Below, one piece after another: positions 30,355-37,164 of a DNA stretch of 37,164 nucleotides; the stretch's first letter is position 1; every line of letters starts with the position of its first letter. Origin of the DNA: Clostridiales bacterium (GTDB lineage Bacteria > Bacillota > Clostridia > Lachnospirales > CAG-274); contig JAJPZT010000125.1 of assembly GCA_021204175.1 (NCBI GenBank), positions 1 to 37,164 on the forward strand. The letters run 5' to 3'. Made by a program: the position numbers and the translations under genes. The notes beneath the pieces are model-generated. The model saw only the letters and a program-made list of their open reading frames with translations. It had not been told where the DNA came from and made no database searches.

Positions 30355-30957
30355 ATGGAAAAGCTATCTAAGAAACAGCAGAGGGTTTATGACTATATTA
30401 AAAAATATATGGAGCAGAACAGTATTCCCCCCACTATTAGGGAAATCGGGGACGCCGTTGGGCTTGCTTCTACATCAACGGTTCACGCTCACCTTGAAAC
30501 CCTTGAAAGAAAGGGCTATATAGGCAGAAAAAAATCCAAAAACAGATATTTGGAAATTACCGAAAGCGGTTTTGCCGGCAGAAGCGAGAAAAAGGTGCCT
30601 ATTGTGGAGACTGTCGCCGCCGGAGAGCCTATTTTCGCCGATGAAAATATAGAGGGCTACTTTCCCGTTCCAAGGGAATATGTCAAGGACGATGAAAGCT
30701 TTATGCTGAGGATTAAGGGCGACAGTATGGTTGGTGCTGGCATTTTCAACAACGATCTTGTTTTGGTTCAAAAACAGAACTTCGCCGATAATTCCGACAT
30801 AGTCATTGCTCTTATTGACGATAACGCAACCTGCAAAAGGTTTTTCAAGGAAGAGGGGGGCTATGTTCTTATGCCGGAGAATGAAAAATATTCTCCCATA
30901 AGGGTAAACGATGTTATGATTTTAGGCAAGGTGGTAGGTCTATTCAGACTGTTTTAG
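30355..30957 (+). CDS. lexA: LexA repressor
   Basis: LexA represses SOS genes and is inactivated by RecA-stimulated self-cleavage. The ATG at 30355 follows AGGAGG by 10 bases, giving 200 residues; an earlier in-frame start has no ribosome binding site. The amino-terminal winged helix (1-65) reads IPPTIREIGDAVGLASTSTVHAHLETLERKG. The cleavage site is Ala89-Gly90 in TVAAGEP, with Ser124 (GDSMVGAG) and Lys161 (ATCKRF) as catalytic dyad. I see no GAAC-n4-GTTC box in front of the gene. A TATAAT (30298-30303) is a likely -10. Confidence 0.97.
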   Translation: MEKLSKKQQRVYDYIKKYMEQNSIPPTIREIGDAVGLASTSTVHAHLETLERKGYIGRKKSKNRYLEITESGFAGRSEKKVPIVETVAAGEPIFADENIEGYFPVPREYVKDDESFMLRIKGDSMVGAGIFNNDLVLVQKQNFADNSDIVIALIDDNATCKRFFKEEGGYVLMPENEKYSPIRVNDVMILGKVVGLFRLF

Positions 30958-31101
30958 TTTATTTTTATATACTAAAAAAAGAGGAAATTTAGAGTTGTTA
31001 TAGAATATGTATTATAGAATTAATTAAGCTTATTTGACTTTCTTTATACAAAGTCATTTAAAATATTTAAAATTTGCTCTGAACGAAGGAGGATAAATAA
31101 A

Positions 31102-31521
31102 ATGGTTCAATTACTTATTTCGGCTAAAGGCCACGGTAAAACAAAATTACTAATCGATATGGCAAACGAAGCACACAAGACTGCAAACGGCAACATCGTT
31201 TTCATCGATGACAACAAAAAGCATATCTACGATATTCATTCGGGTATCCGCTTTGTTGAAACATCTGCCTGTGACCTTGTAAATTATCGTGAGTTTGCCG
31301 GCTTCATTTACGGAATACTTTCTCAGAACAGCGACATCGAGAAGATTTTCGTTGACGGTCTTTATAAGATTATTCGTGACCTCAGTGACGAAGATTTGGT
31401 TAAGCTTGTTAAGAGACTTGACGCAATCAGCAAGGAAGAATCGGTTGACTTTATCGTAGGTATGTCATCGGATTACGGAAAAATTCCCGAAGGCGTTCAA
31501 GACTACGTTATCAAAGATTGA
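31102..31521 (+). CDS. Small P-loop protein, unknown function
   Basis: These 139 residues begin MVQLLISAKGHGKTKLLIDMAN, a Walker A variant (AKGHGKT, 8-14). FVDGLYKII and VDFIVGMSSDYG contain later beta strands of a P-loop fold but no classical Walker B is certain. From memory related clostridial proteins are labelled twitching motility PilT, which I do not accept: it lacks the PilT hexamer domain. The ATG follows AAGGAGG. Its codons are richer in ATC and GAC than its neighbours, which hints at high expression. A strong terminator at 31538-31583 ends the gene, so it is monocistronic. Confidence 0.75.
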   Translation: MVQLLISAKGHGKTKLLIDMANEAHKTANGNIVFIDDNKKHIYDIHSGIRFVETSACDLVNYREFAGFIYGILSQNSDIEKIFVDGLYKIIRDLSDEDLVKLVKRLDAISKEESVDFIVGMSSDYGKIPEGVQDYVIKD

Positions 31522-31537
31522 AAAAATAACGCATAAT

Positions 31538-31583
31538 AAAAAAGAGTGTAAGCCCTTTAAACTGATAGGGTTTACACTCTTTT
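31538..31583 (+). terminator. Terminator of the P-loop gene
   Basis: AAAAGAGTGTAAG and CCC pair with GGG and TTTACACTCTTTT, giving a long stem followed by T bases. Confidence 0.88.
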
Positions 31584-31653
31584 AATTTGGTTAATATGCA
31601 GAGTATACAAATAATCTATAATGAAACCGTTATATTTTTATCTAAATTTCATA

Positions 31654-31682
31654 TTGTAACCGGTATAATTATTTGATATAAT
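31654..31682 (+). promoter_or_regulatory. Sense promoter of the small hydrophobic peptide locus
   Basis: TTGTAA (31654-31659), exactly 17 bases, then a perfect TATAAT (31677-31682). Predicted start is near 31690, 119 bases before the peptide start codon. Confidence 0.8.
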
Positions 31683-31808
31683 AAAATACAAGCAAAAGGG
31701 AATAACGAGACGGTTGCTATCCTGCTTAGTTTTATATATGAATGGAGTTGTTGCCTATGATTTAGACTGATGACTTTTCGGGATTATATGAAAGGAGGGA
31801 TAGCATTT

Positions 31809-31889
31809 ATGGAAAATTATCTGAAGCTTATTTTGTTGCTTATGTTAATACAAAATATTCTTGCTTTATTAATTTACATAATAAAATAA
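31809..31889 (+). CDS. 26-residue hydrophobic peptide, candidate type I toxin
   Basis: AAAGGAGG (31791-31798) with the ATG 11 bases after it gives a strong start. The peptide is a single hydrophobic helix from residue 5 to 25 (LKLILLLMLIQNILALLIYII) with acidic start and a final lysine, as in TxpA/BsrG/Fst-like membrane toxins, although I find no specific family match. Its stop codon lies inside the stem of the terminator at 31886-31922. The leader carries GCTATCC (31716-31722), which can pair with GGATAGC (31798-31804) next to the ribosome binding site and block it, and also short upstream frames (ATG ATT TAG at 31757; MNGVVAYDLD at 31738). The adjacent antisense promoter completes the picture. 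Toxicity is inferred only. Confidence 0.62.
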   Translation: MENYLKLILLLMLIQNILALLIYIIK

Positions 31890-31922
31890 CCGTCAAATCT
31901 TTGCGAGGGAAGTGACGGTTAT
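31886..31922. terminator. Bidirectional terminator at the peptide stop codon
   Basis: ATAACCGTCA (31886-31895) and TGACGGTTAT (31913-31922) form a perfect stem. The minus strand is followed by a T-rich run, the plus strand less so. Confidence 0.75.
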
Positions 31923-31973
31923 CTTATAACGTTACAATTTTAAGCGGGATATAACTAAGTTATTCCCTTTTGT
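31886..31973 (-). ncRNA. Predicted antisense RNA to the hydrophobic peptide mRNA
   Basis: The minus promoter at 31980-32008 would start an RNA near 31973. It passes the 10-pair hairpin at 31886-31922 and ends in TTATTTTATT, so it is about 90 bases. It overlaps the last codons and 3' end of the peptide mRNA. Predicted from promoter and terminator. Confidence 0.58.
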
Positions 31974-31979
31974 GTTTTT

Positions 31980-32008
31980 ATAATATCACATTAAAATTGA
32001 ATTGTCAA
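31980..32008 (-). promoter_or_regulatory. Antisense promoter of the hydrophobic peptide locus
   Basis: On the minus strand a perfect TTGACA (32003-32008), 17 bases and TATTAT (31980-31985). The -35 box touches the ribosome binding site of the ribbon-helix-helix gene, and a plus-strand TATAAT at 31979-31984 shares the same -10 region. Confidence 0.82.
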
Positions 32009-32023
32009 GGGGAGGGGTAAAAT

Positions 32024-32209
32024 ATGTCTGTAAGTAAGGCACAAATGAAAGCAACGGCAAAATATGAAAAATTAAACTATGACAATATAAGATTAAGAGT
32101 AAAAAAGGGCAAGCGAGATATAATAAAAGCCTACGCAGAAAGCAAAGGCGAAAGCGTCAACGGCTTTATTAACAGGGTTATTGATGAAGCTATGGAAAAA
32201 GAACAATAG
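32024..32209 (+). CDS. Small ribbon-helix-helix (Arc-like) DNA-binding protein
   Basis: These 61 residues carry a compact Arc/CopG fold: YDNIRLRVKKGKRDIIKAYAESKGESVNGFINRVIDEAMEKE, with a strand then two helices. The amino-terminal 18 residues are basic and may be flexible. The ATG follows GGGGAGGGG. No toxin frame lies downstream; the next gene is convergent dapL after a terminator. Its ribosome binding site is adjacent to the antisense RNA promoter of the peptide locus, so binding of this protein to its own control region could also affect that RNA. From memory, similar small proteins are common in Clostridia with unknown targets. Confidence 0.82.
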   Translation: MSVSKAQMKATAKYEKLNYDNIRLRVKKGKRDIIKAYAESKGESVNGFINRVIDEAMEKEQ

Positions 32210-32210
32210 A

Positions 32211-32249
32211 AAAGGGTTGTGAAAAATTTTATTTCACAGCCCTTTAATA
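32211..32249 (-). terminator. Convergent terminator of dapL and the RHH gene
   Basis: A 14-pair stem (32211-32224 with 32232-32245, one G-T pair). On the minus strand it is followed by TTTTC, fitting the end of dapL. Confidence 0.75.
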
Positions 32250-32255
32250 ATTCAA

Positions 32256-33455
32256 TTATTTAAATAGTGTTTTGAAGCGTTCCATAGCCTCTTTTGTGTT
32301 TTCGTAATTATTGAATGAGGTAAGTCTGAAGTAGTTATCGCCGTTTTTGCCGAAGCCTGCGCCGGGAGTGCCCACAACCTGAATTTCCTTCAGCATTTTA
32401 TCGAAGAAGTCCCAGCTGTACATATTAAAAGGACATTCAAACCAAATATAGGGGGAGTTTATACCGCCGGTATATTTTACGCCCAACTCGTCCATAGTGT
32501 CTGAAATAAGCTTTGCGTTTTTGCGGTATGTGTCGATCATTCCCTTAGCTTCAAGCATACCATCTTCAGTGAAAACCTTTGCCGCACCTCTCTGAATAAT
32601 GTAGGGAACACCGTTGAATTTCGTTGTCTGACGGCGGTTCCACATTTGGTTAAGGCTCAAGGTTCTGCCGTCGGAGGTCTTTTTAACTATAGCCTTGGGA
32701 ACAACGGTATATCCGCAGCGAGTACCCGTAAAGCCTGCTGTTTTGCTCAGTGAGCAGAATTCAACAGCACAGGTCTTTGCCCCCTCAATTTGGAAAATAG
32801 AACGGGGCAGACCGGGTTCGGAAACAAAGCACTCATAAGCGGAGTCGAAAAGTATAACTGCGTCATTTTTGTTTGCATAGTCTACCCATGCCTTAAGCTG
32901 CTCTTTATTATAAACAGCCCCTGTGGGGTTATTGGGTGAGCAGAGGTAAATTACGTCTGCCTTAACACTGTCGTCGGGCATAGGCAAAAAGCCGTTTTCG
33001 GCTGTTCCGTCCATATAGATTATTTTTCTGCCGTTCATTGTGTTTGTGTCAACATAAACGGGATAAACCGGGTCGGGAACTAAAACAGTGTTGTCTACGC
33101 TGAACATATCGGTAAAGTTGCCTGTGTCGCTTTTTGCACCGTCTGAAACGAAAATTTCGTCCGCTTCAAGCTCAACGCCGTTTCTGCTGTAATAATCCTT
33201 AATGCCGTTTCTCAAAAAGTCATAGCCCTGTTCGGGACCGTAGCCCTTGAAGGTTTCGGCTTTGCCCATTTCGTCAACGGCACTGTGAAGTGCGTCGATT
33301 ACGAGGCTGCCCAAAGGCAGTGTAACGTCGCCTATGCCTAAACGAATAACCTTTTTGTCAGGGTTTTCGGCACAAAAGTCATTTACTCTCTTAGCTATCT
33401 CCGAAAAAAGATAGCTCTGCTTAATATTCAGATAATTTTCATTAAGTTTTGCCAT
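32256..33455 (-). CDS. dapL: LL-diaminopimelate aminotransferase
   Basis: It converts tetrahydrodipicolinate and glutamate directly to LL-diaminopimelate for lysine and peptidoglycan, bypassing the succinylase or acetylase routes. The 399 residues show YLFSEIAKRVNDF, IRLGIGDVTLPL, SDGAKSDTGN, YLCSPNNPTGAVYN, and FCSLSKTAGFTGTRCGY with the PLP lysine. Length matches DapL. The ATG follows AAGGAGAAAG. It lies 33 bases after the aspartate aminotransferase and is co-transcribed with it, which fits aspartate feeding the lysine pathway. Confidence 0.96.
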   Translation of the reverse strand: MAKLNENYLNIKQSYLFSEIAKRVNDFCAENPDKKVIRLGIGDVTLPLGSLVIDALHSAVDEMGKAETFKGYGPEQGYDFLRNGIKDYYSRNGVELEADEIFVSDGAKSDTGNFTDMFSVDNTVLVPDPVYPVYVDTNTMNGRKIIYMDGTAENGFLPMPDDSVKADVIYLCSPNNPTGAVYNKEQLKAWVDYANKNDAVILFDSAYECFVSEPGLPRSIFQIEGAKTCAVEFCSLSKTAGFTGTRCGYTVVPKAIVKKTSDGRTLSLNQMWNRRQTTKFNGVPYIIQRGAAKVFTEDGMLEAKGMIDTYRKNAKLISDTMDELGVKYTGGINSPYIWFECPFNMYSWDFFDKMLKEIQVVGTPGAGFGKNGDNYFRLTSFNNYENTKEAMERFKTLFK

Positions 33456-33488
33456 TTTTTGTCTTTCTCCTTTATGTTAATAATAACT

Positions 33489-34766
33489 TTATTTTTCCAA
33501 AAGCTTTTCAACCGCCGCAAGCTTAACGCAGACACAGAAAACCTCTGCTGCTTTTTCAAGCTCTTCATAATCCGGGTAGCTTGGGGCAATTCTCAGGCTT
33601 GTGTCTTTGGGGTCGTGACCTAAGGGGTGGGTTGCTCCGGCAGCTGTTAAAACAAGCCCTGCCTCTTTGCAGAGGGCAACGATTCTCTTTGCACAGCCCT
33701 CCATAGTGTCTACGGAGATAAAATAGCCGCCCTTTGGCTTCTGCCAGGTCAAAATTCCGCTGTCCGAAAATTCCTCTTGAAGCTTATTTAAAACAAGCTC
33801 GAATTTGGGGCGAAGAATAGCTGCGTGACGTTTCATCTGCTCCTCGATACCGCCGTGGGTTTTGAAAAAGTGAAGGGTTCTCAACTGGTTTATTTTGTCA
33901 AAGCCTATGGTCTGCTTCGACATATGAGCCTTTATTTCGTTAAGAGAGGCTTCGGAAGCTGCCAAAAGGGAGACGCCGCTGCCGGGATAGGTTATTTTTG
34001 AGGTTGAGAAGAAATAGAGTATTCTGTCCTCAGTGCCGTATTCTTCGCAAAGCTCAAAAATATCCGCAAGCTTTTCTCTGTTTTCCTCCTCGTCATAAAG
34101 GTGGTGAATGCCGTAGGCGTTGTCCCAAAAAATCTTAAAGTCCTTTGCCGCTGTTTTCATTTTAGCAAGACGGCGAACCTTTTCGTCGCTGTAGCATACT
34201 CCCGAAGGGTTTGAATAAAGAGGAACGCAGAAAATACCCTTTACGGAGGGGTCTGCGGCAGCAATTTCCTCTATTCTGTCCATATCGGGACCGTCGTCAA
34301 GAAGGGGCACGGAAATCTGTTCAATACCCAAATCCTCAAGCATAGCAAAGTGGCGGTCATAGCCCGGTGTCTGGCAGATGAATTTAACCTTGTCAAGCTT
34401 TCCCCAGGGGGGGTCGCCCTGTGTTTCGAAAACCCAAAGCCTTATTAAAGCGTCATATTCAAGGTTTAAGCTTGCACTTCCGCCAATTAAAATATTCTTT
34501 GGGTTAAGCCCCAAAGCCTTTCCGAAAAACTCCTTTGTTTCGTTTAAGCCGTCTAAAACGCCGTAGTTTCTTGCGTCAAGACCGTCCTGTGATATATACG
34601 AGCCGAAATCGGTCAGGAGATCGTTTGAAAGGTCAAGCTGTTTGGGCGAAGGCTTTCCCCTTGACATATCAAGCTTTAAACCGCTTGATTTAAAAGCTTC
34701 GTGTTTGGCTTCAAGCTCTTCTTTTAAGGCTTCAAGCCGGGATTTTGATAAACCGTTTATTTGCAT
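33489..34766 (-). CDS. Aspartate aminotransferase, group Ic-like
   Basis: This 425-residue fold-type I aminotransferase has the Asp_aminotransf family opening LKLDMSRGKPSPKQLDLS and the PLP lysine in FFSTSKITYPGSGVSLLA. Other family phrases are PGYDRHFAML, PLYSNPSGVCY, and FWDNAYGIHHLYD. Group Ic enzymes transfer the amino group of aspartate to 2-oxoglutarate. The ATG follows AGGAGGG. Promoter at 34817-34845. It is the first gene of the unit with dapL, consistent with aspartate-family amino acid synthesis. Confidence 0.92.
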   Translation of the reverse strand: MQINGLSKSRLEALKEELEAKHEAFKSSGLKLDMSRGKPSPKQLDLSNDLLTDFGSYISQDGLDARNYGVLDGLNETKEFFGKALGLNPKNILIGGSASLNLEYDALIRLWVFETQGDPPWGKLDKVKFICQTPGYDRHFAMLEDLGIEQISVPLLDDGPDMDRIEEIAAADPSVKGIFCVPLYSNPSGVCYSDEKVRRLAKMKTAAKDFKIFWDNAYGIHHLYDEEENREKLADIFELCEEYGTEDRILYFFSTSKITYPGSGVSLLAASEASLNEIKAHMSKQTIGFDKINQLRTLHFFKTHGGIEEQMKRHAAILRPKFELVLNKLQEEFSDSGILTWQKPKGGYFISVDTMEGCAKRIVALCKEAGLVLTAAGATHPLGHDPKDTSLRIAPSYPDYEELEKAAEVFCVCVKLAAVEKLLEK

Positions 34767-34816
34767 ATTGCTCCCTCCTTTGGTTTTTCAGGCCGAAACG
34801 TTATAATGTTGAATTT

Positions 34817-34845
34817 ATTATAAAATATATTTTTGAATTTTACAA
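34817..34845 (-). promoter_or_regulatory. Promoter of the aspartate aminotransferase-dapL operon
   Basis: On the minus strand TTGTAA (34840-34845), 17 bases and a perfect TATAAT (34817-34822). Confidence 0.8.
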
Positions 34846-34956
34846 GGGGGTTTATTATATTAAGCATATGTTTTGTTCAAAATAAATAAAATTTTTGAAA
34901 ATCAGTCCCCCAAAATGATAATTATTAATGAAAATGAAAAATTTGTGAAAAAACTA

Positions 34957-34985
34957 TTGAAATTAAAATAAAATGGGTTTATAAT
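34957..34985 (+). promoter_or_regulatory. Promoter of the amt leader
   Basis: TTGAAA (34957-34962), 17 bases and TATAAT (34980-34985). The transcript would start near 34992 and carry a 275-base leader. Confidence 0.8.
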
Positions 34986-34997
34986 GCATTTATCCGA

Positions 34998-35041
34998 TGA
35001 GGGGTTGAGGTAAGTTATCTTACCTTGGCTTCTCTTTTTTT
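34998..35041 (+). terminator. First terminator in the amt leader
   Basis: AGGTAAG and CTTACCT around TTAT, extended by an imperfect GAGGGGTT/GGCTTCTC stem, are followed by seven T bases. The RNA ended here would be about 50 bases. Confidence 0.8.
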
Positions 35042-35086
35042 ATTCCGCAAAACCAATATAATAAAAATAAATGCGGAAATACAGTT

Positions 35087-35139
35087 AATCATCTTTGTCA
35101 AAGACGGCAGGTGCGCCGTTTGATAAAAGATGATTTTTT
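35087..35139 (+). terminator. Second terminator in the amt leader
   Basis: A three-part stem (ATCATCTTT/AAAGATGAT, TCAAA/TTTGA, CGGC/GCCG) with hexaloop AGGTGC is followed by six T bases. Between the two terminators TTCCGCA pairs with TGCGGAA (35043-35078). Confidence 0.85.
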
Positions 35140-35267
35140 GTTTTCTGCCGAAAACATTTTGAGAATGTGACAGCATAAAGCAATCATATTTTGAAAATGT
35201 TCATAGACTTAAGGGGCAGAGAATAACATAAACTGTTAAATCAATTTATATTTAAGGAGGAATTATT

Positions 35268-37067
35268 ATGACACCTGATGTATTAAATGAAGTAACTCAA
35301 TTAGTAACAGACAATCTTTTCGGCGTTTGGTTTTTGATCGGCGCAGCCCTTGTTTTCTGGATGCAGGCAGGCTTCGCTATGGTAGAGGCAGGCTTTACAA
35401 GAGCCAAGAACTCCGGCAACATCCTTATGAAGAACCTTATGGACTTCTGTATCGGTACAGTAATGTTCATTATCATAGGCTTCGGTCTTCTTTTAGGCGA
35501 GGATATGATGGGCTTAATCGGCAAACCCGGCTTTGACATTTTCACAAACTATGCCGAGTTCGACTGGTCAAACTTCATATTCAACTTAGTATTCTGTGCC
35601 ACCACCGCAACAATCGTTTCCGGTGCTATGGCAGAAAGGACAAAGTTCCTTTCATACTGTATCTATTCGGCAGTTATCTCCGCTCTTATCTACCCCATTG
35701 AAGCTCACTGGACATGGGGCGGCGGCTGGCTTTCACAGATCGGCTTCCACGATTTTGCAGGTTCTAACTGTATCCATATGGTCGGCGGTATCAGCGCCCT
35801 CATCGGTGCATATATCTTAGGTCCCCGTATCGGTAAGTTCTCTAAGGACAAATCAGGCAAGATCATTAAGGTTAATGCTTTCCCCGGTCACAACCTTCCT
35901 ATAGGCTGTCTCGGTGTATTCATTCTTTGGCTCGGCTGGTACGGCTTCAACGGCGCAGCAGCAGTTTCAGTAGAAGAGCTTGGCTCGATCTTCGTAACAA
36001 CAACAATTGCTCCCGCTGTTGCAACAGTAGTTTGTATGATATTCACATGGGTTAAATACGGCAAGCCCGACGTATCAATGTGTCTTAATGCTTCACTGGC
36101 AGGTCTTGTAGCTATCACAGCTCCCTGTGATGTCTGCGATGCTTTCGGTGCTATCATAATCGGTGCTGTAGCAGGCGTTTTGGTAGTATTCGGCGTATGG
36201 CTTCTTGACAACGTTCTCAGAATAGACGACCCTGTAGGCGCAGTAGCAGTACATATGTTAAACGGTATTTGGGGTACATTGGCAGTAGGTCTTTTCGCAA
36301 CAGAAACAGCTCCTGCATTTGCAAGAGGCTTCGGCGACGGCGTTACTTTCGGCGCAAACCAGATTGTAGGCGAAGGTCTTTTCTACGGCGGCGGCTTCCA
36401 CCTTTTAGGTATTCAGATTTTAGGTGTATGTGCAACAGCTCTTTGGACAGCAGTGACAATTACAATTACTTTCTTGGTAATTAAGGCTGTAATCGGCTTA
36501 AGAGTAACACCTGAAGAAGAAATCGTAGGTCTTGACGCAACAGAACACGGTCTTCCTTCAGCTTATGCAGGCTTTGCAATTATGGATACAACAAACCATA
36601 TGATGGAAGAAAACGAAAATACACAAATCGGCTCGGATGTTTATGCTGAAGCAAGCGAAGCTCAGAAGAACGCAGCCGTTAAGGTACAGAGAGTTCCCGT
36701 TGAATCACTTTCGGGTATTTATAAGGTAGTTATTATAGCAAGACTTGCTAAGTACGACGCAATCCGCCGTGCTATGAACGAAATCGGCGTAACAGGTATG
36801 ACTGTAACACAGGTTTCCGGCTGCGGTATACAGAAGGGCGTAGGCGAGAAATATCGTGGAGCTGAAATCGACGCTACACTTATTCCCAAGGTTAAGGTTG
36901 AGGTTGTTGTTTCTTCAATCCCCGTTGACACTGTAATCGAAAAGGCTAAGAAGGTTCTTTACACAGGTCATATCGGCGACGGTAAGATTTTCGTTTACAA
37001 CGTAGACAGAGTTGTTAAAATCCGTACAGGTGAAGAGGACGCAGCAGCTTTGGAGGACGTTGAGTAA
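35268..37067 (+). CDS. amt: Ammonium transporter fused to a PII signalling domain
   Basis: This 599-residue protein joins an Amt channel (about 1-440) to a GlnK/PII domain (about 482-592). Amt carries the pore twin histidines His170 (CIHMVGG) and His329 (AVHMLNG) and the usual 11 membrane helices. The PII part has the T-loop sequence GCGIQKGVGEKYRGAEID and the carboxy signature GHIGDGKIFVYNVDRVVKIRTGE, which binds ATP/ADP and 2-oxoglutarate in this family. The uridylylated tyrosine of E. coli RGAEY is Ile here (RGAEI). Residues 440-481 form a Glu/Ala-rich linker. The ATG follows AAGGAGG. Codons look optimised for high expression. Regulation is likely through the leader terminators. Confidence 0.95.
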   Translation: MTPDVLNEVTQLVTDNLFGVWFLIGAALVFWMQAGFAMVEAGFTRAKNSGNILMKNLMDFCIGTVMFIIIGFGLLLGEDMMGLIGKPGFDIFTNYAEFDWSNFIFNLVFCATTATIVSGAMAERTKFLSYCIYSAVISALIYPIEAHWTWGGGWLSQIGFHDFAGSNCIHMVGGISALIGAYILGPRIGKFSKDKSGKIIKVNAFPGHNLPIGCLGVFILWLGWYGFNGAAAVSVEELGSIFVTTTIAPAVATVVCMIFTWVKYGKPDVSMCLNASLAGLVAITAPCDVCDAFGAIIIGAVAGVLVVFGVWLLDNVLRIDDPVGAVAVHMLNGIWGTLAVGLFATETAPAFARGFGDGVTFGANQIVGEGLFYGGGFHLLGIQILGVCATALWTAVTITITFLVIKAVIGLRVTPEEEIVGLDATEHGLPSAYAGFAIMDTTNHMMEENENTQIGSDVYAEASEAQKNAAVKVQRVPVESLSGIYKVVIIARLAKYDAIRRAMNEIGVTGMTVTQVSGCGIQKGVGEKYRGAEIDATLIPKVKVEVVVSSIPVDTVIEKAKKVLYTGHIGDGKIFVYNVDRVVKIRTGEEDAAALEDVE

Positions 37068-37077
37068 TAAGTTTGTT

Positions 37078-37105
37078 TTGACATTTTTCATAAATCCTTT
37101 ATAAT
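37078..37105 (+). promoter_or_regulatory. Promoter for whatever lies beyond the window
   Basis: A perfect TTGACA (37078-37083), 16 bases and TATAAT (37100-37105). The remaining 59 bases contain no recognisable start; it may serve a leader RNA or non-coding RNA. Confidence 0.65.
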
Positions 37106-37164
37106 ATTTTAAAAGGTCGGTAAGCCGTAAAAATTCATGTTTTCCTGCAGCCTCCCTTTTTGTT

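Larger units (their letters stand above)
31693..31972. repeat. 14-base perfect inverted repeat spanning the peptide gene
   Basis: CAAAAGGGAATAAC (31693-31706) and its exact complement (31959-31972) lie at the two ends of the locus. A full-length sense RNA could pair its own 5' and 3' ends. The predicted sense and antisense RNAs would also begin with nearly the same sequence. Confidence 0.8.

Noticed and set aside
34992..35267. glnA-type glutamine riboswitch in the amt leader
   Set aside because: I could not find its conserved core; only terminators and simple hairpins are visible.

Overview
This window looks like an ordinary chromosomal stretch of a low-to-medium GC, endospore-lineage Firmicute of the class Clostridia. 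The evidence is a BofA-type sporulation protein, LL-diaminopimelate aminotransferase, a YwlC/YwlE/RpiB/Upp cluster, RadA, LexA, tRNAs without encoded CCA, strong AGGAGG ribosome binding sites and many consensus SigA promoters with 17-base spacers. I cannot fix the family or genus from sequence alone. There is no prophage, insertion sequence or CRISPR array.

Layout. Bases 1-530 hold two tRNA-Ser genes (minus). Then come a tandem DUF305 protein and a MATE exporter (plus), a small-peptide locus with a convergent antisense promoter (2.67-3.08 kb), two paralogous DUF975 membrane proteins, a minus-strand operon (BofA-like, rhomboid protease, uracil-DNA glycosylase, serine acetyltransferase), an orphan HicB-like protein, elongation factor P and an unlisted 57-residue Cys-rich protein. 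From 9.2 to 13.9 kb lies a translationally coupled five-gene operon: circularly permuted ATP-grasp, alpha-E, transglutaminase and two AstE/AspA-type M14 proteins, one lacking a zinc ligand. It is preceded by a promoter and a leader terminator. A 1261-residue coiled-coil protein follows upstream. At 18.2-19.9 kb are tRNA-Asp/Val/Leu, a PepSY lipoprotein-like or anchored protein, a 6S RNA and a large cloverleaf palindrome.

From 19.9 to 31.5 kb are housekeeping genes: an orphan RelB/DinJ, an RsuA-type pseudouridine synthase (convergent), a conserved small protein, radA, SEC-C protein, ywlC, ywlE, rpiB, upp, a TagO/WecA-type transferase, an aminotransferase, NfeD, an SPFH protein, lexA and a P-loop protein. 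At 31.65-32.01 kb is the most striking locus: a 26-residue hydrophobic peptide with convergent sense and antisense promoters, a shared terminator and a 14-base 5'-3' complementarity, next to a ribbon-helix-helix gene. The window ends with dapL and an aspartate aminotransferase (minus) and a fused Amt ammonium channel-PII protein behind a leader with two intrinsic terminators.

Best candidates for undescribed biology are the two convergent small-peptide loci (type I toxin-antitoxin-like architecture), the five-gene ATP-grasp/alpha-E/transglutaminase/M14-pair operon with its attenuator-like leader, the Amt-PII fusion with a non-uridylylatable T-loop and multi-terminator leader, and the paired structured intergenic repeats.
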